Shown here one piece after another: positions 7,533-17,008 of a stretch of DNA of 64,000 nucleotides. Numbering within the stretch: position 1 is the stretch's first letter; the number at the start of each line of letters is the position of its first letter. The translations under genes and the position numbers were made by a program. The DNA is from an uncultured Candidatus Saccharibacteria bacterium (GTDB lineage: Bacteria; Patescibacteriota; Saccharimonadia; Saccharimonadales; Saccharimonadaceae). The notes below the pieces were generated by a model. The model saw nothing but the letters and a program-made list of their open reading frames with translations. It had not been told where the DNA came from and made no database searches. Location of the stretch: positions 33,415-97,414 of the forward strand of contig CAKMNX010000012.1 of the NCBI GenBank assembly GCA_927910745.1. The letters are read 5' to 3'.

Positions 7533-8602
7533 TTATCCTCTCATTAAGCGCTCAAATTCGGTGAGGTCGACCGCAAACTCGCGGGCGCTATCGTACGTCA
7601 CGGTGCCACTCTGGACCAGGCTCACCAATGTGCGATCCATCGTCTGCATGCCTTGGTCAGCCCAGTCTGGATGATGGCATCGAGCTGGTGGCTCTTGCCC
7701 TCGCGGATGACGTTGCGCACCGCCGGGTTGGCCACCAAGACCTCAGCCGCTACCACTCGCCCACCACCGATGGCTGGCACGAGGCGCTGGCTACAGATCG
7801 CCATCAAGATATTGGCCAGCTGAGCCCGAATCTGCGGCTGCTGGTGCGGCGGGAAGACGTCGATCATGCGATCGATACTCTGCGCTGCACTGTTGGTGTG
7901 CAAGGTAGCAAACACCAAGTGGCCTGTCTCGGCAATGGTGATGGCGGCGCTAATCGTCTCAAGATCGCGCATCTCACCAATCAGCACGACATCTGGGTCT
8001 TGGCGCAGGCTGGAGCGCAGCGCGGCGCTAAAGGAGTAGGTGTCATAGTGCACCTCACGCTGCACCACCACCGAGCGCTTACTCTTGTGGGTAAACTCAA
8101 TCGGGTCTTCGATGGTGATGATGTGGTGCGACTTCTCGGTGTTGATCTTATCAATCAAAGCAGCCAGTGTGGTCGACTTACCGCTACCGGTCGGGCCCGT
8201 TACCAGCACTAGGCCGCGCGGGAAGTCGGCGAAGGTCATGACGACGGGCGGCATACCGAGCTCAGTCACAGATTTGATTTCATTCGGGATCAAACGCAGC
8301 GCGGCCGCCAAGTTGCCCCGCTCATGAAAGGCATTAACCCGGAAGCGCCCAAGATTACCAAAGGCAAAGCTAAAGTCGAACTCTTTATCCTTCATCAGCA
8401 CCTGCTGCTGGTCTTGGTCGAGAATGGCAAAGACGAGCTGCTCCACCTGCGCTTCGTCCAGTGGGCCAAAGCCCGCCACAGGGGTCAGCGCGCCATCAAT
8501 GCGCAGCATTGGGGGTAGCCCCACCTGAATGTGCAAGTCTGAGGCGCGGCGGCGCACCACATCCTCGAGCAGGACTTCTATGCGTAATTCTCTATTTTCC
8601 AT
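7533..8602 (-). CDS. pilT: Pilus retraction ATPase PilT, frameshift near the C-terminus
   Basis: A hexameric motor ATPase for pilus disassembly and twitching. It has Walker A GPTGSGKST (about 139), an Asp box, Walker B VVLIGEMRD, a His box (ATLHTNSAAQSIDRMIDVFP) and the PilT-specific motif AVRNVIREGKSHQLDAIIQTG. The uninterrupted frame ends abnormally at 7622. Adding one G in the GGG at 7661-7663 restores the family ending GMQTMDRTLVSLVQSGTVTY...FERLMRG with a stop at 7533, giving about 356 residues. I therefore annotate the full gene with a probable single-base sequence error. The ribosome site (AAGGA) is weak and distant. Confidence 0.93.
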
Positions 8603-8622
8603 GGTAGTTATTGGTTCCTTTC

Positions 8623-10386
8623 TTATGCTATGTCTGATGTGACACGGTTGACTTCCTCCAGGGTGGTAATCCCTTGCAGCGCCTTGAGGTAGCCATCTTG
8701 GCGCATCGTGATCATCCCTTGCTCGATGGCTTTCTTCTGGATCTCGGTACTCGACGCTCGGGCGGTAATGAGCTGCTGAATCTCCTCTGTCACTTCCATC
8801 ACCTCAAAGAGTCCGGCTCGGCCGCTGTAGCCCCGTGGTGTGTTGGCCGTGTCGCGTCCACGCACTAAGCGGTAGGATTTTTGGCCAGCTAGCGGCAAGT
8901 CACTATAGCCAAGGTCGGCCGAGATTTTGGCTGCCTCCGCCTTGGTCTTGGGTAAGAGATGCCCTACGGTACTGAGGATCATCTCTGTCTCGAGCGGGTT
9001 AGACCAATAATTCTCGTGCTGGGGCCCAATCCGGCGTACCAAACGCTGGCCAATGATGGTATTAACGGTGCTAGCGATAAGAAATGGCTCGATATGCATA
9101 TCGAGCAAGCGCGGCAACACTCCCGCTGCCGAATTGGTGTGGAGCGTACTAAAGACAAGGTGGCCCGTCAGTGCTGCCTGAACGGCGAGGTTGGCCGTCT
9201 CGTTGTCGCGGATCTCCCCCACCATCACCACATCAGGGTCTTGACGGAGAATACTGCGCAGACCATTAGCAAAGGTAAGACCAACGTCACTATTGACCTG
9301 GATCTGGTTGACTCCCTCCATCTTGTACTCCACCGGGTCTTCGAGCGTGACGATGTTGATGGTATCGTCCTTAATTTCTTTAATCAGTGCATAGAGGCTG
9401 GTCGACTTACCGCTACCGGTCGGGCCACTGGTGAGAATCATCCCATTGGGGCGGTGAATCCCCTGGCGAATCAGCCGGAGGGCACGCCCAGCATAGCCCA
9501 TCTGCTCGAGCTCGAAGGATGTGCCAGTCTTATCCAGCAAACGGATCACTACCTGCTCACCCCACACCACTGGACTAATGGCAATACGGAGATCAACTTC
9601 CTTATCTGCCACCTTGACGGCAAATTGCCCATCCTGTGGAATACGGTGCTCATCGATCTTCAGTTCAGATAAGATCTTGATCCGGCTCACCAGTGCTGGC
9701 TCGATGCTCTTGGGCAGCTGCATAACTTCGCGCAGCACGCCATCGACGCGGCAGCGGATCTTAAGCGACTTCTCGAGCGGCTCAATGTGGATATCGCTCG
9801 CACGGCTCTTTACGGCGTATTCGAGAATAGTACTCAGGGCTCGGCTAATTGGTGAGTCTTGGACGATTGTCTTGATATCACCCCGAGCTTCAGCGGCTGC
9901 CTCGGCCTGCGATACTTGGGCGGCTACATTAACACTACTGAGGTCGGTGCGGTACTGCTCGAGCACATGACGCACCCCAGCCTCCGACGCCATAAAGACC
10001 TTGAGTGGGCGCTGGACGCGGTTGGCAAGGTAATCGACCGCCTGGACGTTGTTGGCGTCAATCATCGCCACCGCCAAGCGGTTCTGTACCTCGGCTAGTG
10101 GTACTGCCATGAAACGCTCGGCAATATCCGATGGCAAAAGCGTGAGGATGTCTTGGTCGACAATTGTATTAGTGAGATTGACATATGGCACACCAGACAC
10201 ATGGGCAATCGCCCGGGTCAGCAGCTCATTATCGATCGCCGATTCATCAGTCAGCACAGTCAATAGTGGTCGGCCACTCTCGCGGGCCAGCTTGGTAGCA
10301 TCATCAAGGCGCTGGCGCGTGATCAGCCCTTCGTCAACGAGGAGTGTGGTGAGTTTTTCTTGCATATCACTTGTCATCAGTGCCAC
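8623..10386 (-). CDS. pilB: Pilus extension ATPase PilB
   Basis: A 587-residue GspE/PilB motor. An N-terminal MshEN/GspE_N domain (about 1-160) is followed by the ATPase: SDIHIEP (about 190), Walker A GPTGSGKST (about 323), Walker B VVMVGEIRD and the His box STLHTNSAAGVLPRLLDM. The four zinc-binding cysteines usual in the C-terminal third of PilB are absent: QRLVRRIGPQHENYW stands where RxCxxC is expected. The preferred start is GTG at 10386, with AGAGG 6 nt before it, right after the stop of the preceding gene. It powers assembly of the pilins at 1-2.2 kb. Confidence 0.96.
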   Translation of the reverse strand: MALMTSDMQEKLTTLLVDEGLITRQRLDDATKLARESGRPLLTVLTDESAIDNELLTRAIAHVSGVPYVNLTNTIVDQDILTLLPSDIAERFMAVPLAEVQNRLAVAMIDANNVQAVDYLANRVQRPLKVFMASEAGVRHVLEQYRTDLSSVNVAAQVSQAEAAAEARGDIKTIVQDSPISRALSTILEYAVKSRASDIHIEPLEKSLKIRCRVDGVLREVMQLPKSIEPALVSRIKILSELKIDEHRIPQDGQFAVKVADKEVDLRIAISPVVWGEQVVIRLLDKTGTSFELEQMGYAGRALRLIRQGIHRPNGMILTSGPTGSGKSTSLYALIKEIKDDTINIVTLEDPVEYKMEGVNQIQVNSDVGLTFANGLRSILRQDPDVVMVGEIRDNETANLAVQAALTGHLVFSTLHTNSAAGVLPRLLDMHIEPFLIASTVNTIIGQRLVRRIGPQHENYWSNPLETEMILSTVGHLLPKTKAEAAKISADLGYSDLPLAGQKSYRLVRGRDTANTPRGYSGRAGLFEVMEVTEEIQQLITARASSTEIQKKAIEQGMITMRQDGYLKALQGITTLEEVNRVTSDIA

Positions 10387-10398
10387 ACGCTACCTCTG

Positions 10399-10629
10399 TT
10401 ATTTCTGCTGCGACTGCCCAATGATCGTCTCGACCGCTGGGTTGATCGCCTCCTTGTTAAACACTGCACTGTCTGGCTCATCAATCGTATCCGAGAGCTT
10501 CTCGACTGTCTCTACCTTGGTGCCACGCTGCGGCATCTGCAAGAATGGAATGCTGCTGGCCACAAAAAACGCCACCACCACTGATATACTAGCGATCAAG
10601 ATAATCATTGCGATGTCGGTCTTCTTCAT
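10399..10629 (-). CDS. Small membrane protein in the pilus operon
   Basis: 76 residues: a short cytoplasmic KKTD, one membrane helix (IAMIILIASISVVVAFFVASSIPFL) and a soluble tail of about 45 residues. It sits between PilO and PilB, where PilP would be in proteobacteria, but it has no lipobox and no recognisable PilP domain. Its start overlaps the stop of pilO (ATGA) and its stop lies against the pilB ribosome site, so it is an integral member of the operon. A role as a third inner-membrane subunit beside PilN and PilO is inferred from position and topology only. Confidence 0.75.
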   Translation of the reverse strand: MKKTDIAMIILIASISVVVAFFVASSIPFLQMPQRGTKVETVEKLSDTIDEPDSAVFNKEAINPAVETIIGQSQQK

Positions 10630-11309
10630 GGTTTGATGTCCTTTTTCTTTAGCTCGATGGTTTTGGCTGGCGAGTAGTAGGCATGAGCCGAGATCTTCAT
10701 GGCGACTTTGCTGTCGGTCCGCTCAATAGTCATGCGGTCGATCTCAATCACGCGGATGGAGCGCTCGAAGCGCTGCAAAAGCTCGCGCAGAGCGTTGGGA
10801 TTACTGGCCGATACCTCCATGGTGAAGTGAATGGACTGCAAGTTGCCATTGCTGGCGGCTGCGCCAGTGCTATTTGATGACTCGCTGTCGTCCGTTTGGT
10901 CGATACTCAGCGAATCAAGTGACACTCCTGCCACACCATTGACCAGCTTAGACTGGAGCGATGCACCCAACGCGAGCGCATTGTCCTCCGCTGGCAGAGC
11001 ATCAAGCACCACCTGGAGCGCCTTCTCGTCGTTGTTGATGCGGCTGGCATTGAGGTGTGAGTTGGTCTCGAGCACCTTCAGCTCGCCGCGTAGCTTCTCG
11101 ACTGCGTCGTTGTTGTTCTTGAGTACGGCAGCAGTATTATTTTTCTCGCCAAGCACCCGCTCTTTAAAGATAATTTGCTGCACCAAAAACCACGATATCA
11201 CCAGTGCGAAACCCACAATTACTGAGGCTCCAGCCACCCAGAGGAACATCACTCGGCTGGATTGCTCGATCTGTTGGCGCTTGTGGATGGCGGCGTCTTT
11301 TTTACTCAT
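10626..11309 (-). CDS. pilO: PilO-like inner-membrane alignment protein
   Basis: 227 residues. A basic cytoplasmic N-terminus (MSKKDAAIHKRQQIEQSS) precedes one helix (VMFLWVAGASVIVGFALVISWFLVQQI) and a coiled coil (about 55-100, EKLRGELKVLETNSHLNASR). The C-terminus is a ferredoxin-like alpha/beta domain (SIHFTMEVSASNPNALRELLQRFERS...IEIDRMTIERTDSKVAMKIS). This is the PilO architecture, and its place after PilM and PilN confirms the call. Sequence is divergent from proteobacterial PilO. It would pair with PilN outside the membrane and couple to PilM and PilC inside. Confidence 0.85.
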   Translation of the reverse strand: MSKKDAAIHKRQQIEQSSRVMFLWVAGASVIVGFALVISWFLVQQIIFKERVLGEKNNTAAVLKNNNDAVEKLRGELKVLETNSHLNASRINNDEKALQVVLDALPAEDNALALGASLQSKLVNGVAGVSLDSLSIDQTDDSESSNSTGAAASNGNLQSIHFTMEVSASNPNALRELLQRFERSIRVIEIDRMTIERTDSKVAMKISAHAYYSPAKTIELKKKDIKP

Positions 11310-12035
11310 TTAGTTCTTCTCCTTGTTGGTCGCCTTGGGCGTAAAGAGGCTATCGGGCACATGCAGGCGCGAGTCAGTTACATTAGTACTACCAGTTGGA
11401 GCTTCAATGCGCAGATTCTTGGAGCTATTAGCGAGAAGCTCCTTGGGGTAGGTAAAGGTCAGCTTGAAGCGCAACACCTTAGCTCCACTGGCATCCTCGC
11501 CATAGCTGGTATCACTCACGGTGACATCGTCAGCCAGCTTGACGGTCTGGACACGGTTATCGCCATCAGTGTAGCTCAGCTTGGTATTGAGGATCATTTT
11601 CTTGAGCTTATCCGTTGCCTCAAAGCTATTGGCTGCCGACCCCTCAATAGAGAGCTTGGTCTCAGACGGATCGAGGCTGACGGTCGACATCTTCACATCA
11701 TTGGGCGCAGCAGGGTTAATAGCACTGAGCACATCGAAAATCCGCGAGTCGATACTCTTATCCTTGTGCATCGAGGAGAGCTGAGCTAGTTGGTTTTGGA
11801 TGGTGACAATCTGATTAGCATCTTTAACACTACTAATCTTGCCGTACTGGTCTTTGATCTCGTTGTCAGTCAGCCACTCGCGAGCGCTCTGCGTACCAAC
11901 ATACACCACTAGCAGCGCCACCGCTGCACCAGCAATGATGCTCACGAGAATGGAGAGCGATATCACACCATTGCGCATGCGCTGGGCATGCAGGTATTCA
12001 CGCTTGACATCAGGAATGAGGTTAATCTCTATCAT
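11310..12035 (-). CDS. pilN: PilN-like inner-membrane alignment protein
   Basis: 241 residues. The N-terminal MIEINLIPDVKREYL is the conserved INLLP-type motif by which PilN binds the groove of PilM. A single helix (GVISLSILVSIIAGAAVALLVVYVG), a coiled coil (about 60-95) and an alpha/beta domain follow. The start overlaps the pilM stop by 4 nt, indicating translational coupling, and pilO begins directly after its stop. Confidence 0.92.
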   Translation of the reverse strand: MIEINLIPDVKREYLHAQRMRNGVISLSILVSIIAGAAVALLVVYVGTQSAREWLTDNEIKDQYGKISSVKDANQIVTIQNQLAQLSSMHKDKSIDSRIFDVLSAINPAAPNDVKMSTVSLDPSETKLSIEGSAANSFEATDKLKKMILNTKLSYTDGDNRVQTVKLADDVTVSDTSYGEDASGAKVLRFKLTFTYPKELLANSSKNLRIEAPTGSTNVTDSRLHVPDSLFTPKATNKEKN

Positions 12036-13084
12036 GCGTCGTTCCTCCGTTTTGCGAGGCCGACTGCTGTGGCAAACTCTGGTGCGACGTTAGCCAATTG
12101 CTCTTGGCTCGTCTGCGGCATATGGATACCATGCCAGGGGTTACCCGGGGCGGTCGGAACCTCTACCTTGGCCGCAACATACTCGCTGAGATGTGGAATC
12201 ATCTCGCCAAAGCCCGTCAGCGTAATGCTCGACACCTGGGCACTGGCGTAGCGCGTCTGGAAGAATTTGATCGATTTGATAAGCTCGCTGGCAAAGTTAT
12301 CCAGCGCACCCTCAATAGCACGCACCACCTGCCCATCGAGCTTATCCTCCGCCAGACCAAACTTGAGAATGAACTGCCGAGCTTGGTCTTCCTGGACGCT
12401 GAGGTTTTGCACTGCCGACTTGACGAGACTGCTGACACCAGACGGAATAGTCCGGACAAGGCGCGGCGCTCCACCGTAGATAATGGCAAGGTCGGTCGAG
12501 AGTTCACCAATGTCGATCAGCATCACTGCGGCACCATTTGCCGCTTGCTGAGGCGGCGCAAAGGCCCGCACCATCGCGATTGGGTCGGGCTCGATAGCAA
12601 TCACATTCAGTCCGAGACCCTCGATAAACTCAAGCTGATCCTCACTATATCCCTTCGACACACTGCTAATCAGCACCTCTTGCTGGTCGCTCGCGTGGAG
12701 CGATGGCCCCAGCAGCACCCAATCTACCTTAGCATCGTCCGCCATCGGCACATATTGGTCTATCTGGTATTTCATCGTGGCGCGCAGCTCAGCATCGGAA
12801 ACTTGTGGCACATCGACCACTGTTGTAAAGGTCTTGTTGGAAGGGAGGCCAATCGCAACATTCTTCGTCTTGATACCACTCTGGCCCACGGCAGTCATAA
12901 TAACTTCGCCCAGGCGACGGCGCGACTCTGGTGCATCGCTGCTAGTAATACGGCGGTCAACGGGCGCATACCCATGTGCTACGAGCTCCCACTCGTCGCC
13001 AGCTGGTGCTAACTGCAAAACCCGCACGGCATTGGTACCGATATCGAGTGCAAAGAAATCGCCCGACCCTTTTTGAAACTTCAT
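12032..13084 (-). CDS. pilM: Actin-like pilus assembly ATPase PilM
   Basis: About 350 residues of the FtsA/PilM superfamily. Phosphate-binding loops are visible as ALDIGTNAVRVLQL at the N-terminus and MLIDIGELSTDLAIIYGG in the middle, with ITLTGFGEMIPHLSEYVA as the adenosine motif. It is cytoplasmic and binds the PilN N-terminus. Two in-frame ATGs exist (13090, 13084). TATAAT at 13093-13098 is only 2 nt from the first and 8 nt from the second, so 13084 (MKFQKGSGDFFALD) is chosen; the mRNA would be nearly leaderless. This promoter probably drives the whole pilM-N-O-X-B-T-C operon. Confidence 0.94.
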   Translation of the reverse strand: MKFQKGSGDFFALDIGTNAVRVLQLAPAGDEWELVAHGYAPVDRRITSSDAPESRRRLGEVIMTAVGQSGIKTKNVAIGLPSNKTFTTVVDVPQVSDAELRATMKYQIDQYVPMADDAKVDWVLLGPSLHASDQQEVLISSVSKGYSEDQLEFIEGLGLNVIAIEPDPIAMVRAFAPPQQAANGAAVMLIDIGELSTDLAIIYGGAPRLVRTIPSGVSSLVKSAVQNLSVQEDQARQFILKFGLAEDKLDGQVVRAIEGALDNFASELIKSIKFFQTRYASAQVSSITLTGFGEMIPHLSEYVAAKVEVPTAPGNPWHGIHMPQTSQEQLANVAPEFATAVGLAKRRNDA

Positions 13085-13092
13085 ACTCATCT

Positions 13093-13098
13093 ATTATA
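13093..13098 (-). promoter_or_regulatory. -10 element of the pilM operon promoter
   Basis: A perfect TATAAT on the minus strand ends 8 nt before the chosen pilM start. No convincing -35 was seen. The same arrangement recurs at other genes in the window. Confidence 0.6.
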
Positions 13099-13189
13099 CA
13101 TAAGCGACATTGGTTTAGGCAAGGGGGTTGGTGGAGGAAAATATCAGTAATTGACTTTTTCATCATTGTCTGATATATATGAGGTTATT

Positions 13190-13962
13190 ATGAAATTCTT
13201 TGATCGACTCTCTCAAGAACCAAATACCACCCCCCCAATGAATTGAGTGATAAGTCGCCCGGCAGCCGGACACGGCGAGCGCTTGCGGCTGCGGCAGATC
13301 GACTTGCAGAGGAGCAACGTATACGCGAGAAAGAAATGCTCAAATATGAGCGCGAGGCTCAGCGCTCTCAGGAAATGCGCAGAGAATTCCTGGAGCGTTC
13401 TGGGGCATACCCTGCACCGCCCGACCTATACGCACTATGGCTCTATGCTTATCTAGAGCAGGGCAACAAGATTACTCATCCAAGAGATTATCCTTTCTCA
13501 CGCGGACAGCTCGAGAAGGACGAGACAATTACACAGCAGTCGCTTGTCTCGATTGGGCCAAATGGTGCAGAATTTGAGGACAAAAAAGTATCGTATTATG
13601 ACCAAAATGTTGTCTGGGTGCCAACGAAAAGCTGTGAGGGAAACTTGATTCCAACAGGCTATGGTTCTGACGCACTGACTATTATGTATTTACCCGACCT
13701 TGTCAATCTAGACACTCGCTCTACTTCTGGTGATAGGCGCCCAGGCTGGGAGTACGGTCACTCGAAACTGCTTACTCTGAAGCTCGACAAGTTATCACCA
13801 ACTGGCCTTCGCGCTTCAACAAATGAGCCAGGTGTCATCGAGTCCTATACCGATATAACCGACATGATCATGGGATTCACTGGTAACTTCGACCCAGCAG
13901 CGATGTGCCAAAAGCTAAAAGATGCCAAGAACCGACCCAGCCAGGAGTTGGAACAACTATAG
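13190..13962 (+). CDS. Unknown soluble protein, frameshift in a poly-C tract
   Basis: About 257 residues, not recognised. The first part is a charged helix, probably a coiled coil (RALAAAADRLAEEQRIREKE, MLKYEREAQRSQEMRREFLE, about 30-75). A mixed domain with Trp/Tyr-rich stretches follows (DLYALWLYAYLEQGNK, YYDQNVVWVPTKSCEGN, YTDITDMIMGFTGN). The in-frame TTG at 13243 would be a poor start. An ATG at 13190 with GAGG upstream gives MKFFDRLSQEPNTTPP and joins the main frame if the C7 run at 13230-13236 had one more C. No membrane helix or signal is visible. It is transcribed away from pilM. Confidence 0.7.
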
Positions 13963-14004
13963 CTCACGCTTTGCTATATTGAGTCTGGTATCTTCTACCA
14001 TAAT

Positions 14005-14036
14005 AAAGGAGCAGCTCCTAGCCTGCTCCTTTTCTT
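14005..14036 (+). terminator. Rho-independent terminator after the 13190-13962 gene
   Basis: GGAGCAG (14008-14014) pairs with CTGCTCC (14023-14029) and is followed by TTTTCTT. Confidence 0.75.
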
Positions 14037-14060
14037 GTAGCCTGTAGCTAATCATCATAG

Positions 14061-16476
14061 CTAAAACCGCGGTGCGGCTTCTGTTGTGGTGGCGGTAGTG
14101 ATGGGCAGGTCGTTGTTTTTGTTGTAACGCGAGCCCCACATAAAGACATCGGCACGTTGGTTGAGCACCTCAGCAGCTTCGGCAAGGTTATCCTTCTCAG
14201 CGCCAAAGGTGCGGCGCAGCTGGAGCTGGCGCGCCATGATGGTACCGTTGATGGTGAGCTTTTCTTTGCAAGTCTCAGCGGTGAGCCCATTGAAATACGC
14301 ACCAACGTGACGGATCTCGTCGCAGGTAGAGATGACTCCCCCACTGCCACCGGTTGGCTGAGCAATCAGCCAGGCATTCACTTCTTTGACATTATGCCTG
14401 ACGACGATATTCTTAGCCTTAATGACGAGCTGCGAAAGCTTGGTAGCATCATCTACTGTAGTGGCACCATACTTGAGGTCACCATCAATCGTCACTGTGC
14501 CGCTTGCTTCCACCACCAGCGTGCTACTACCGGGCAGTGTGCCGTGGATGGTGGCATCGCCGTTGACAGTGCGCACATTGTGGCCTGCAAAGCTCCCCAC
14601 GTCGATGGACGTACCAGCCGCCGCGCCCCGGCCAAAGCTTGGCACCTTCACATTGCTCGGTGGCGCCCAGCGGCCAGCTGGCGTGGTGGTGTTGGCAAAG
14701 GCAAGGCTATCCTTAGCGCGGTCATAATCACCACCATACCCCCGCCGGCCAGACAATACACCGCCAGTAGCAGAAAGGATTTTACCGCCATTTTGCGGTG
14801 CCATCATGCCATACTCAGCCCAACTGCCGTACATATTGCCATCCTTAGTCGTCTTGAGAGTAACGATCTGTGCATCACCATTACCACTCGCCGCGCCAAT
14901 GCCGTTGCCGACGCGCAAGTCGCCACCCCAGATCTGCACCCATGGTAGCTTCGTCACTGTTACGCAGGCGGGCGAGGAGATGCGTCGCTCATTGCCGTCG
15001 GTGTGTTTATAATTATAATCTTTGATAGCAACGATGCGGCAGATCATATCCCCCACCTTGGCATCGGCAGCGTTGATATCTTTGGTGTCATTCAGGCGGG
15101 TGTGGCTGTCGAGATATTTTTTGTTCTCACGAAAGGTAGGCTCGTTGGTACAGTCGATCGGCTGCTTGCCGCGCAGCCAGGTGCACGCTGTATCACTGCC
15201 ACTGTAGCTACCCAGAGCATAGGGATATCCCACTGCCGCCCCACGGTCGAAGATGCTGCTCAAGCTGCCAAGGAACTGCTGGCGGTGCTGCCCCCGCACG
15301 ATAAACTGGTAGGCCGCGGCTTCGCTCTCGCTTCGGTCTTTGTCGAGGCTTGCACCAGTGTTGTGGATGGATTCGTCGATCCGGCTAGGCGCAATATTCC
15401 CACCCTCCAGCGTCGCAAGCTTCTTGCCATCAATTGTGGCCGATGGATAGAGCTCAAAGTCTGAGTGCACACTAGCACACGCCGGATCGCTGCGTCGCCA
15501 CGCTGGGTCACCAGCAATGCCAGGTGACCACGATATTCGCTGACAGAGTGTGCGGCCAACGTCGCTCGTTTGGATGCGATAACTCGTGAAGCGGTCGGTC
15601 GTGCCGCCACTCGGATACACCGTATAAAAGAGCTGTCCAGACTGGCCCGTCACATTGCGCGCGAGGCTATGCCCACCACTGTAATTATTAGCAAAGCCAG
15701 TACCATCCATCCCTACGGACACGGTTGCACTGTTGGGACCATTGTTGCGGAGATCATGCGCCCAGTAGATTTGTTCACCCGGAAAGGCTCGGACGGATTT
15801 TTGCATATTTTGCGTGCCAGGCCACTGCTTGCCCACATAGCTTTGGCCATTGATCGTCCAGGGTGGGATACGCCGCGTGATCGTCACATTGACATCGCTC
15901 GTACCACAGGCAATATTCTCGCTGGCGGCAAGGGTACGCCCGCCATCAGTCGAGATACAGCTATACAGGCCAATCCCCACCGTACGCGACTGCCCCACCG
16001 GGATATCAAACTGGCCAATGTCGAGTTGCGCCCGCACTTCACCACCCTGGCTGGTGTATTGGTTTTGGCCACTAACGCGCCCGCGGTACATCACGCTCGA
16101 CTGGACGTTCTTGATACGGCTATTGCGGTTGTAGTTCCAGTTCATGTTGCGGTCGAGGTGCATCGAGCTAATGTCGAAGGGACCCGAGCGGTTACCCGAG
16201 TAACCCGAGCCACGAATGACGATATCGACGAGGCCTGTCTGGTTGTGGTCAATTGATATACCCGACTTATAATAATTCCGCTCGCCAGGCTGCGAAAACC
16301 ACACCACCGCACAGGGGCTACCACTGCGGCAGAGCTCGGGCAACTTTGCCTCTACCTCATTGTTGGGCCGAGCTGCCACCAGCCCGCCCAGCGCCGCACT
16401 CACCCCCACAGCGCACAGCAGCCCCAGCAGGCCAGCACGCACCAGTGATTGGCGACAAAAAATGTACAAATGTCAT
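14061..16476 (-). CDS. Large exported surface protein (about 800 residues)
   Basis: An N-terminal signal-like segment (LVRAGLLGLLCAVGVSAALGGLVAA) precedes a long Gly/Ser/Asn-rich extracellular region with paired cysteines (CRSGSPC, YSCIST, ENIACGTSD), without further membrane helices. The last 150 residues form a beta-rich part (DATIHGTLPGSSTLVVEASG, VTIDGDLKYG) and end with TINGTIMARQLQLRRTFG and AEVLNQRADVFMW. I recall this ending from large patescibacterial surface proteins, but it has no assigned function. The strict frame begins at a TTG (16469). An ATG at 16474-16476, 7 nt after TATAAT (16484-16489), would join the frame if one T were removed, and is the likelier true start. Adhesion to the host is inferred, not shown. 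Confidence 0.78.
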
Positions 16477-16588
16477 GCTTATGATTATAGCAAAGTTACG
16501 GCGATTGTGCACTGTGTTCATGACGACGAACGCCAGATGGGGCACATAAGTAAGTAGCGTGTGTCCGAATTGCAACATCTATAATTAT

Positions 16589-16745
16589 CTCACGCTCTAC
16601 CTCCCCACACTCCCTCCGATGGAACACTATAAGGGTCGATACTTCCCAAGTATCGACCTCTTGACGCCAGGGCTGAAAACTCGTTATTACAACGATTTTT
16701 ACACTCCATCAGATGAAGCGATGGGCAGTAGAGCTAACGCAGAGA
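16589..16745 (+). repeat. Family A structured repeat, copy A4
   Basis: It has the same layout as A3 with different paired bases. The outer stem uses GCTCTAC (16594-16600) with GTAGAGC. Hairpin 1 is GGTCGATACTT-ccc-AAGTATCGACC (16634-16658), perfectly paired. Hairpin 2 is AAAACTCGTT-attac-AACGATTTTT. Relative to A3, several pairs changed on both sides, including a G-C to C-G flip in hairpin 2. It lies between two divergent genes. Confidence 0.85.
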
Positions 16746-16786
16746 TAGGCTTTAAGATTTAGCTCCTAGAGCTAACCATAGCCTAT
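16745..16786 (+). repeat. Long hairpin between A4 and B3
   Basis: GATAGGCT pairs with AGCCTATC at the base and TTAGCTC-cta-GAGCTAA pairs at the tip, separated by an asymmetric internal loop. It lacks a T-tract and is not an obvious terminator. Confidence 0.6.
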
Positions 16787-16789
16787 CAC

Positions 16790-16872
16790 TACACAAGAAA
16801 ATATTTGGAGGCCAGCAACCAAGCACACACAAAAAGCTCTGCTGCACATTCTGGCTGAAGCATTCTTGATGT
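16790..16872 (+). repeat. Family B structured repeat, copy B3 (diverged)
   Basis: The left core ACAAGAAAATATTTGGAGGCC is nearly identical to B2. The right core is TTCTGGCTGAAGCATTCTTG; its CAAGAA/TTCTTG ends still pair. The outer stem is short and weak (TACA with TGTA), unlike B1 and B2. Confidence 0.65.
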
Positions 16873-16996
16873 AACAATGGGGCAAAATAACACACCAACG
16901 GCGAAAGAGCCTTACATTTATAATTATATAACGCGCAATGCATCCACATTCCTCACATTTTCCTCTTCTGTCCTGCCGATTTCTCCCTTGCGCTGC

Positions 16997-17008
16997 TATA
17001 CTATATAT
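16997..17008 (+). promoter_or_regulatory. -10 element 6 nt before ychF
   Basis: TATACT at 16997-17002 is followed by 6 nt and then the ATG. No ribosome site exists, so translation would begin at or near the 5' end of the mRNA. Confidence 0.65.

Noticed and set aside
12098..13012. 304-codon open frame on the plus strand
   Set aside because: Antisense shadow of pilM without a ribosome site or motifs.
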